Assembly: GCA_947493265.1 (NCBI GenBank)
Contig: CANLQL010000004.1
Span: 186,001-250,000, forward strand
Source: an uncultured Litoreibacter sp.
GTDB taxonomy: Bacteria > Pseudomonadota > Alphaproteobacteria > Rhodobacterales > Rhodobacteraceae
DNA: 64,000 nucleotides
Reading direction: 5' to 3'
The notes below the pieces were generated by a model. It saw nothing but the letters and a program-made list of their open reading frames with translations. It made no database searches and had not been told where the DNA came from. The first letter of the stretch is position 1. The number at the start of each line of letters is the position of its first letter. Positions 57,608 to 64,000 of this stretch are shown piece after piece. A program made the translations under genes and the position numbers.

Positions 57608-57799
57608 CGCAAGGATCCCTCTTGGATTGGTAAATTCTTGGCGCTGTTATGCGCGTGTGCGGGCGGGCTCGCAAGCGACCCGGTGCCGCAGGTCCTAAGA
57701 GTTTGAAAATAACGACGCATGATTCACGAACTGTTAGGCAAGTTAAAGCCACTGTCAGGAACAGACCGACTCACTTTCGCAAGATGTGGAGCACCTGAT

Positions 57800-58522
57800 A
57801 TGCCTGACGACCTGGGATTACTGGCCTTGAATATGCGCGCAACTGCCATGCGCCCTTTGCTTGGCTTAACTGTATTGGTTGTGGAAGACAGCCGTTTCGC
57901 CTCAGAAGCCGTGAGGCTCCTGTGCATCCGGTCAGGTGCCCGGATCAGACGCGCAGACAGCCTAAGCGCGGCGCATAGGCACTTAAAAGTGTACAGGCCA
58001 GCCGTTGTCATCGTCGATATGGGCCTGCCTGACGGGTCTGGCCTGGAACTAATCACCAAGTTTTCCACCGAAGATGCGACAGCACGCCCGGTTATTCTGG
58101 CCTGCAGTGGCGCAGACGATGAAACCTTGGTGGAGCAAGCATTCGCTGCCGGCGCTGACGAGTTCTTGGTCAAGCCAATCGACTCCGTGGCATCGTTCCA
58201 GCAAGTGATCTTGAAGCATCTACCGGAAGATATGCGACCCAACGGTCCTCGCTTGCTAAGCAACGAGCCGATTGAACCTGACGAATTGGCGCTGAACGAA
58301 GATTTGTCGCATCTTGATACGTTGCTACAATCGGGTAATGACACGCTGCCTTACGTCGCCCCATTTCTGCAGGGACTGGCCCGCCTATCTGGCGATGAGA
58401 CGCTGAAAAAGGCCTCGGATGGGCTGACCAAAGCGATGGTCGCGGGAAAAGAGCGCAGCTCAGCAATCGCTCATGTCCGGGAAGTTATCACAACAAGGCT
58501 GAGTACGTCAGAACTGGTCTAG
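57800..58522 (+). CDS. Receiver-domain protein with an unassigned C-terminal region
   Basis: The 240-residue protein has a receiver domain at about residues 25-145: VLVVEDSRFASEAVRLL, VVIVDMGLPDGSGLELI with the aspartate, ILACSGADD and EFLVKPID with the lysine. The remaining 90 or so residues are helical (HLDTLLQSGNDTLPYVAPFL, then EVITTRLSTSELV) and match no DNA-binding or enzyme domain that I know. A GGAG site eight bases before ATG 57800 supports this start over the tracked 57719. No kinase gene is adjacent. It converges with the GNAT gene, sharing CTAG stops. Confidence 0.8.
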   Translation: MPDDLGLLALNMRATAMRPLLGLTVLVVEDSRFASEAVRLLCIRSGARIRRADSLSAAHRHLKVYRPAVVIVDMGLPDGSGLELITKFSTEDATARPVILACSGADDETLVEQAFAAGADEFLVKPIDSVASFQQVILKHLPEDMRPNGPRLLSNEPIEPDELALNEDLSHLDTLLQSGNDTLPYVAPFLQGLARLSGDETLKKASDGLTKAMVAGKERSSAIAHVREVITTRLSTSELV

Positions 58523-59232
58523 CGAAGCGCAGGGTCCGTCGCGACAAGTGCAGTGTTTGTGCCATCTGAAAGCGCCGACTTTTGCGATCCGTCGGGCGAG
58601 AAATTCGAAGGTGCCAGCCAGGTTTCAAAGGCGCTTTTGAGCGCGGGCCAATCTGTGTCGATCGCTGCGAACCAAGCGGTATCGCGGTTGCGACCCTTAT
58701 AGACAGTTGCGTTCCGAAACACGCCTTCAAAGCTCAACCCAAACCGTTGGGCCGCGCGTCGCGATGCTATGTTTAACGCATCACATTTCCATTCGAAACG
58801 CCGGTAGCCCGCATCAAAACCCCAATTCATCAATAGATAAATAGCTTCAGTTGCCGCAGGCGTGCGCTGCAAGGCCGGGCTGAGATTGATATGTCCGACC
58901 TCGATTGATCCACTTTCCGGTTTGACCCGCAGAAAGCTCATCACGCCTTCTGCACGGCCTGTTTTTCGGGGCAGCACGGCAAAGAAGTACGGATCGGGCG
59001 CGTTTTCTACGCTTGTGACCCACGAGGCATAGGACGGAACGTTGTCAAACGGTCCGTAGGGCAGATAGTCCCAAATCTGATCATCGGCAGAGTTTGCATG
59101 AAACAGCGCTTCTGCATGCTGGTCTGCGGACAGCTTTTCCAGCCTGACCCAATGACCATCAAGCGCTGAAATCTGCGGGGCTGGTGGCGGGGTCCAATCG
59201 CCAACAGATGCGCCGAATGTCTTGTTGGTCAT
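58519..59232 (-). CDS. GNAT-family N-acetyltransferase (RimJ/RimL-like)
   Basis: This 237-residue acetyltransferase has features of the RimJ/RimL type. DGHWVRLEKLSADQHAEALF starts the fold. VEVGHINLSPALQRTPAATE and then AIYLLMNWGFDAGYRRFEWK form the acetyl-CoA region. DALNIASRRAAQRFGLSFEG is the typical N-A-S-R-R-A-A motif near residue 155. The substrate could be a ribosomal protein terminus or a small amine. ATG 59232 has AAGGGG eight bases upstream; the tracked start at 59235 is GTG. Confidence 0.88.
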   Translation of the reverse strand: MTNKTFGASVGDWTPPPAPQISALDGHWVRLEKLSADQHAEALFHANSADDQIWDYLPYGPFDNVPSYASWVTSVENAPDPYFFAVLPRKTGRAEGVMSFLRVKPESGSIEVGHINLSPALQRTPAATEAIYLLMNWGFDAGYRRFEWKCDALNIASRRAAQRFGLSFEGVFRNATVYKGRNRDTAWFAAIDTDWPALKSAFETWLAPSNFSPDGSQKSALSDGTNTALVATDPALR

Positions 59233-59257
59233 CACCGGGCCCCTTTGTCAGTCTGCG

Positions 59258-61036
59258 CTAGGTATCTTGCGGGATAACGCGCAGCCCAAGCTCCATCAAT
59301 TGATCGCTCCTCGGCTCACTTGGGGCGGCCATCATCAGATCTTCGGCGCGCTGGTTCATCGGGAACAGAATGACTTCGCGGATATTTGCCTCGTCGGCCA
59401 GCAGCATCACGATCCGGTCGATCCCAGCCGCGGATCCCCCGTGGGGCGGCGCACCATATTTGAACGCGTTGACCATACCGCCGAAGCGTTTGCGCACTTC
59501 GTCTTCGCCGTAACCTGCCAGTTCAAACGCTTTGAACATGATCTCTGGCTTATGGTTCCGGATCGCACCCGAGATTAGCTCGTAGCCGTTGCAGGCAAGG
59601 TCATATTGGTAGCCCAAGACATCCAGCGGATCGCCAGACAGCGCCTCCATTCCGCCTTGCGGCATGGAGAACGGGTTGTGCGAGAAATCGATCTTGCCGG
59701 TTTCCTCGTCTGCTTCATACATCGGGAAATCGACGATCCAAGCAAACGCGAACCGGTTCAAATCGGTCAAGCCAAGTTCGTTGCCGATCTCGACACGTGC
59801 GCGGCCTGCGACACCTTCAAATGCGGATGGCTTCCCACCAAGGAAAAACGCCGCATCGCCGACCTCTAGCCCAAGTTGCTGGCGGATAGCCTCTGTGCGC
59901 TCTGGGCCAATGTTTTTGGCCAGGGGTCCTGCCGCTTCCATACCCTCGCCCTGATCGCGCCAGAAGATGTACCCCATCCCGGGCAAACCTTCTTTTTGGG
60001 CGAAGGCGTTCATCCGGTCGCAGAATTTCCGTGACCCGCCAGCGGGCGCAGGGATGGCACGAATTTCTGTCCCTTCCTGCTCCAAAATCTTTGCGAAAAT
60101 CGCAAAGCCAGAATCGCGGAAGTGATCAGAGACCACTTGCATCTTGATCGGGTTACGCAGGTCGGGCTTATCGGTGCCGTACCATTTGGCGCTGTCCTTG
60201 TAGGAGATTTGCTCCCAGTTTGTGTCCACTGTTCGACCGCCGCCAAATTCTTCAAACACGCCTTGGATGACCGGTTGGATCGTGTCGAATACGTCCTGCT
60301 GCTCCACAAAACTCATTTCCAGATCGAGCTGGTAGAAATCCGTGGGGGAGCGGTCGGCACGCGGGTCTTCGTCGCGGAAGCAAGGCGCAATCTGGAAGTA
60401 TTTGTCAAAACCAGACACCATCAACAGCTGTTTGAATTGCTGCGGGGCTTGCGGCAGCGCGTAGAACTTGCCGGGATGCAGCCTGGACGGCACCAAAAAG
60501 TCGCGCGCGCCTTCGGGGCTGGATGCCGTGATAATCGGTGTTTGGAATTCCTTGAAATCCAGATCCCACATCCGGCGGCGCATCGACGACACCACGTCCG
60601 AACGCAAGGTCATGTTGCGCTGCAGTTTTTCGCGGCGCAGATCGAGGAAGCGATATTTCAGACGGGTTTCTTCTGGATATTCCTGATCGCCGAACACCAT
60701 CAATGGAAGCTCATCTGCTGCCCCCAAAACTTCAATATCGCGGATGAAAACTTCCACTTCCCCGGTTGGGATCTTGTCGTTCACAAGGCTTGCGTCACGG
60801 GCTTTCACCTCGCCATCAATCCGGATGCACCATTCGGAGCGCACTTTCTCAACCTCGGCAAAAACCGGGCTGTCCGGATCGGCCAGAACTTGGGTCATCC
60901 CGTAATGGTCACGCAGATCGATGAAGAGAACCCCACCGTGATCGCGCACCCGGTGGACCCATCCGGACAAGCGGACTGTGTTTCCGACATGGGAGGCGTT
61001 CAATTCAGAACAGGTATGGCTGCGGTATGCGTGCAT
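59258..61036 (-). CDS. aspS: Aspartyl-tRNA synthetase
   Basis: This 592-residue class II synthetase has an N-terminal OB-fold anticodon domain ([20 protein letters not shown]). The class II motifs include [20 protein letters not shown] (motif 2) and [14 protein letters not shown] (motif 3). The bacterial GAD insertion lies around residues 290-420. Length fits bacterial AspRS. Discriminating and non-discriminating (Asp/Asn) forms cannot be separated by eye. ATG 61036 is chosen over the tracked 61138. Confidence 0.95.
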   Translation of the reverse strand: MHAYRSHTCSELNASHVGNTVRLSGWVHRVRDHGGVLFIDLRDHYGMTQVLADPDSPVFAEVEKVRSEWCIRIDGEVKARDASLVNDKIPTGEVEVFIRDIEVLGAADELPLMVFGDQEYPEETRLKYRFLDLRREKLQRNMTLRSDVVSSMRRRMWDLDFKEFQTPIITASSPEGARDFLVPSRLHPGKFYALPQAPQQFKQLLMVSGFDKYFQIAPCFRDEDPRADRSPTDFYQLDLEMSFVEQQDVFDTIQPVIQGVFEEFGGGRTVDTNWEQISYKDSAKWYGTDKPDLRNPIKMQVVSDHFRDSGFAIFAKILEQEGTEIRAIPAPAGGSRKFCDRMNAFAQKEGLPGMGYIFWRDQGEGMEAAGPLAKNIGPERTEAIRQQLGLEVGDAAFFLGGKPSAFEGVAGRARVEIGNELGLTDLNRFAFAWIVDFPMYEADEETGKIDFSHNPFSMPQGGMEALSGDPLDVLGYQYDLACNGYELISGAIRNHKPEIMFKAFELAGYGEDEVRKRFGGMVNAFKYGAPPHGGSAAGIDRIVMLLADEANIREVILFPMNQRAEDLMMAAPSEPRSDQLMELGLRVIPQDT

Positions 61037-61380
61037 CGGTTTCGCCCTTAGACAATATGTGTTTCGGCCCGATACACATGCGCACAGCGCGGAAGTCAAG
61101 GGAGCGGAGCCGACCAATCTGTGCGCGCCCGGCTCCAAGTTTCAGATTTCGCCGTCAAGATTACGCAACGACAGCCAAGCAAAAGGGCCAATCCAGACGC
61201 TCAAATGGCAGGAATTTGCTCATTTTCACCAAGTTGACGCTCCCGTAACCCTGCCCATTGTTTAGAAAAAATCTGCAAAGGTAAGGTTTTTGTGCCCTTG
61301 CTCTTAGCGCCGACCACTCTAGTGTGGAAAAAGGGAACAAGCGGTGGCAAATAAGCCAGATATTTGAGGGGCAAACGGAA
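61037..61380. other. 344-base divergent gap between aspS and cfa
   Basis: This is the longest gene-free stretch of the window and should hold the two promoters. I see an inverted repeat GGAGCCG/CGGCTCC (61106-61112 and 61130-61136). A possible -35 TTGACG lies at 61234-61239 without a good -10. A stretch of A and T (TTTAGAAAAAATCTG) follows. The cfa ORF of the track reads back to GTG 61324, but the start is more likely ATG 61381. No RNA gene or small ORF stands out. Confidence 0.5.
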
Positions 61381-62619
61381 ATGTGGGGCAATCTGCTAAT
61401 AAAGATGCTCGACCGATTGGTAAAACGCGGTGCGCTGACACTGACGATGCCAAACGGCGAGGATTTTCGATTTGGGGACGGGACGTCTCCGAAAGTCGGT
61501 GTGCGGATTACAGATGTTAACCTGCCTCTGAAGCTTCTCAAGAACCCTGAACTGGCGATGGGCGAAGCGTATATGGACGGCACGCTCCTGATTGAAGGGG
61601 ATGACGTTCGGGGTTTCCTGAAGCTGGTCATTTCCAATCATGAAGACGGCAACCTGCCCGGCTGGCAGAAGCTGATGAAGTCGTTTCGGATCGCAAAGCG
61701 GGTGTGGGATCAGTGGATCCCGCAAAAGCAGGCAAAATCAAACGCCGAGCACCACTACGATATCTCGACAGAGTTTTACTACCTGTTTCTCGACGAAGAC
61801 CGTCAGTACACCTGCGCGTATTTCAAAGACCCAGACGACACATTAGAGCAGGCGCAAATCAACAAGAAACGTCATATCGGTGAGAAGCTTCTGATCGAAC
61901 CCGGTATGAAAGTGCTCGATATCGGCTCTGGCTGGGGTGGTTTGGCGATTACATTGGCAAAGGAATACGGCGCGAATGTTGTCGGCGTCACCTTGTCCGA
62001 GGAACAATTGAAAGCTGCGCGCATCCGGGCCGAAGAAGCCGGGGTCGCCGATAAGGTAGAGTTCCGCCTAACGGATTACCGCAATGTCGATGAAACCTTC
62101 GACCGGATCGTTTCTGTCGGTATGCTGGAACATGTGGGCCAGCCGCAATACGCCACGTATTTCGAAAAGATCGACCAGAACCTTGCGGATGATGGGGTTG
62201 CATTAATCCACTTCATCGGACGCACGTCACCTCCAGGCAATCTAAGCCCGTGGTTCCAGAAGTACATTTTCCCAGGCGGGTATACCCCTGCCCTTTCCGA
62301 AGTTTTGCAGCGGGTCGAAAAAACCAAACTGCAACAAGCCGATGTCGAGGTTTGGCGCACGCATTATGACCGGACGCTCAACGCGTGGTTGCAAAGGTTT
62401 GAAGCCCGCCTGCCCGAAGTTCGCGCTATGGGCTATGACGAGCGGTTTATCCGGATGTGGCGCTACTACTTGATCGCGTCCGAGCTTTCGATGTCTGACA
62501 TGCCGCATGTGCTGTTTCACCTGCAATTGGCAAAGCACCAAGACACCGTCCCCGTCACCCGGGACTATCTGTACACAGAGACACAGGAAAAAGTCGTGGA
62601 CCTTCGCGCCGCGGAATAG
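61381..62619 (+). CDS. cfa: Cyclopropane-fatty-acyl-phospholipid synthase
   Basis: This 412-residue SAM-dependent enzyme methylenates the double bond of membrane unsaturated fatty acids. The N-terminal lipid-binding domain runs to about residue 130. HYDISTEFYYLFLDEDRQYT marks the substrate site near residue 125. The SAM site is VLDIGSGWGGLAITLAKEYG near residue 180, and SVGMLEHVGQPQYATYF and FPGGYTPALSEV follow. ATG 61381 has GAGGGG upstream. In Rhodobacter, cfa genes respond to singlet-oxygen sigma factors; I could not find that promoter here. Confidence 0.93.
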   Translation: MWGNLLIKMLDRLVKRGALTLTMPNGEDFRFGDGTSPKVGVRITDVNLPLKLLKNPELAMGEAYMDGTLLIEGDDVRGFLKLVISNHEDGNLPGWQKLMKSFRIAKRVWDQWIPQKQAKSNAEHHYDISTEFYYLFLDEDRQYTCAYFKDPDDTLEQAQINKKRHIGEKLLIEPGMKVLDIGSGWGGLAITLAKEYGANVVGVTLSEEQLKAARIRAEEAGVADKVEFRLTDYRNVDETFDRIVSVGMLEHVGQPQYATYFEKIDQNLADDGVALIHFIGRTSPPGNLSPWFQKYIFPGGYTPALSEVLQRVEKTKLQQADVEVWRTHYDRTLNAWLQRFEARLPEVRAMGYDERFIRMWRYYLIASELSMSDMPHVLFHLQLAKHQDTVPVTRDYLYTETQEKVVDLRAAE

Positions 62620-62629
62620 TCCTGAGCGC

Positions 62630-63742
62630 CTAGGCCTCTGACAGTTTCAACCTTACCGCAACGTGCCGCAGTGAATTGCGATAGCTCGCAAGCGGGCGTT
62701 CAAACAGCGCTGCGAAAGCAAAACAGATCGTTAGCGTCATCCCAAGCAGCACGACATCATAGCCGGGGAGCGTTTCCGGCAGAGTTGCATCAAGTAGGTG
62801 CAGCGTCGGGTAGTGCATCACATAAATGGAAAAGCTTGCCCCTGCGAACCAACGCACAAACCGCGCGATCGGTGCGGTTTCGCTCAAAGTCAGGCGCGAT
62901 GATAGATGGAAGACACCAAGAAGGTGGGCCGCCACGCAGGCCGCAGTAACCGAATTCCAAAGCACTTCATCGGAGAAAAAGAGGACCGATTTAACGTCTG
63001 CCACACCGATCACCTGCCCTGTCTGCTGCAACAGCATGTCAGGCAATCCGGCTATCCGGAACAAGATCAGACTAGCGACAGGAAGAACAGCCAACGCAGT
63101 GGCTGCCGGGATGGACATTACCGGGCTTCGCGCCTTCTGGATATGGCCCCACAGCATGGCACCCAAGGCCCACGCAGGCAGCAACAGCAAGATCGGTAGC
63201 CCCGCGATGATTGCAAAAAGCGCCAGCAGAACCCAACGCAACGCGCCCTTGATGAAGATCAAGACGGCGAACATGGCGTAATAGACAATCTCGTAGCTCA
63301 GCGACCAAATTGGCCCGTTGGTGCCAAGCCGGACCCGGTCCATCAATCCATTCCATTCGGGCGAAAGTGTCAGCCCCCTGAAAAGAAACTCCCCCAATGG
63401 AAGATCTACGTAATAGGGCCAGGGGTAAGCAGACATGTTGATCCGCGTTCCGATCCCGTCAAACAGAAGCGTTAAGAAAAGCGCGGGGACAATGACAGTC
63501 AGCAAACGCGTGGCGCGATTGAAGGCAAATTTGCCCAAGGAACCATCCCGCCCCGCGGCATAAGCAATCACAACCCCAGACAGAACGAAAAATACGGCAA
63601 CCGCGTCACTGGCGATGTTGATTTCGCGCAGGACGTAGTAGTCGCCGCGGGTGAACCGGATATGCGCCATATGGCCAAACAAAACGGCCAGGGCCGCCAG
63701 GCTGCGCAGAACATCCAGCCACAATGAGAACCCGCGCGTCAT
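62630..63742 (-). CDS. Acyltransferase-3 family membrane protein
   Basis: The 370-residue protein has about ten membrane helices and the acyltransferase_3 entry motif SLWLDVLRSLAALAVLFGHM, with the active-site-like histidine of this family. VAVFFVLSGVVIAYAAGRDG near residue 50 follows. Members O-acetylate sugars of polysaccharides or Nod factors. The target is unknown. Its start overlaps the stop of the sterol-desaturase-like gene by four bases, so the two genes may act together on an envelope lipid or glycan. ATG 63742 is preferred over 63946. Confidence 0.88.
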   Translation of the reverse strand: MTRGFSLWLDVLRSLAALAVLFGHMAHIRFTRGDYYVLREINIASDAVAVFFVLSGVVIAYAAGRDGSLGKFAFNRATRLLTVIVPALFLTLLFDGIGTRINMSAYPWPYYVDLPLGEFLFRGLTLSPEWNGLMDRVRLGTNGPIWSLSYEIVYYAMFAVLIFIKGALRWVLLALFAIIAGLPILLLLPAWALGAMLWGHIQKARSPVMSIPAATALAVLPVASLILFRIAGLPDMLLQQTGQVIGVADVKSVLFFSDEVLWNSVTAACVAAHLLGVFHLSSRLTLSETAPIARFVRWFAGASFSIYVMHYPTLHLLDATLPETLPGYDVVLLGMTLTICFAFAALFERPLASYRNSLRHVAVRLKLSEA

Positions 63743-63999
63743 GGATCGCGCACCGGTGTGTTTTGCGGATCCGCTTTGAGGCGCGACGGCCGCAGAACAG
63801 CCCAGCTGTCTGCAAATGGCTTGAACATGGCTGCCCGCAGGGTCGGGTGTGGCTGTTCGATCGGCTGGCCATTGGCATCCGATACGCCAAAGACAAGATC
63901 TTCTTTGTGGGGCGGGATATACAGCGTGCCGAACATCCAATCCCATAGGGCAAAGATCGACCCAAAATTCTTGTCATGGTGTTTGATCGCAACAGAATG
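63739..63999 (-). CDS. Fatty-acid hydroxylase / sterol-desaturase-like protein, C-terminal part
   Basis: The frame is open to the right edge of the window. Reading from there, the visible 86 residues begin HSVAIKHHDKNFGSIFALWD and continue WMFGTLYIPP, the conserved end of the integral-membrane di-iron family with KHHDxNFG and WDxxFGTLY. The tail (EQPHPTLRAAMFKPFADSWA) is family-typical. The N-terminal membrane helices and first histidine box are outside the window. It overlaps the acyltransferase start by four bases, suggesting one operon. Confidence 0.75.
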   Translation of the reverse strand, partial: HSVAIKHHDKNFGSIFALWDWMFGTLYIPPHKEDLVFGVSDANGQPIEQPHPTLRAAMFKPFADSWAVLRPSRLKADPQNTPVRDP

Positions 64000-64000
64000 G

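Noticed and set aside
60122-61051. 309-codon plus-strand ORF
   Set aside because: It is antisense to aspS and has no recognisable protein motif.
61037-61380. RpoE-type (TGATCC) promoter before cfa
   Set aside because: Known for some Rhodobacter cfa genes, but no TGATCC element is present in the gap.

Overview
The window reads as an ordinary chromosomal segment of a marine-type alphaproteobacterium, most likely Rhodobacterales (Roseobacter group). The base composition is moderately GC-rich. Marker genes support this placement: a GcrA cell-cycle regulator, a Rhodobacter-type three-gene xanthine dehydrogenase (xdhA, xdhB, xdhC), a sat-cysC fusion, an Hsp20-DUF1150 pair, a DUF1467-epimerase pair, a YdcH/DUF465-purE-purK group, a MidA-type methyltransferase next to lgt, and an FAD-GcvT fusion of the dimethylglycine dehydrogenase type. 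I found no rRNA, tRNA, CRISPR array, insertion sequence, phage gene or integrase. The assignment rests on recognising protein families by eye, not on a search.

Layout. 0-8 kb: a hisC-like aminotransferase tail, a 58-residue membrane peptide missed by the ORF track, a class V aminotransferase, a TIGR04283-type glycosyltransferase, ygfZ, an inositol monophosphatase, a DMT exporter, the divergent metR/metF pair with an exact MetR box, and a thioesterase. 7.87-8.01 kb: an orphan promoter followed by two strong hairpins, my best small-RNA candidate. 8-16 kb: argD-argF-rraA on the minus strand, gcrA with a terminator-like hairpin in its leader, an AsmA-family protein, rimO and a double SnoaL-like protein. 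16-29 kb: dnaE, then the clearest functional unit of the window, a seven-gene operon xdhA-xdhB-xdhC plus a BMP-type nucleoside/purine ABC importer, closed by a textbook terminator. 29-39 kb: a lipoprotein with a Cys-His-Asp pattern, an aldo/keto reductase, a Hint-domain protein lacking the usual nucleophile, a dimethylglycine-dehydrogenase-like enzyme, a 2-hydroxyacid dehydrogenase, an SH3 protein, an M3 peptidase and ubiK.

39-52 kb: lgt-midA-pgeF, a TPR sulfotransferase, a divergent Lrp/trxB pair, sat-cysC (a PAPS source), an HWE histidine kinase with its receiver protein, hsp20-DUF1150, ydcH, purE-purK and a secreted lipase-like hydrolase. 52-64 kb: a NUDIX protein, topA with a coupled 53-residue membrane peptide, a nitroreductase, an EI24 protein, the methylmalonyl-CoA epimerase/DUF1467 pair, a receiver protein with an unassigned C-terminal part, a GNAT, aspS, a cyclopropane-fatty-acid synthase, an acyltransferase-3 and the tail of a sterol-desaturase-like protein.

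Most of the window is housekeeping metabolism, and I see no defence island or dramatic new system. The most interesting leads are the orphan RNA locus near 7.9 kb, purine import tied to xanthine oxidation, the thiol-hydrolase-like lipoprotein at 29.2 kb, the degenerate Hint protein with tandem upstream repeats, and several paired upstream sequences that look like regulator sites. Gaps between genes are nearly all under 300 bases; the one exception (61037-61380) is described as a feature.
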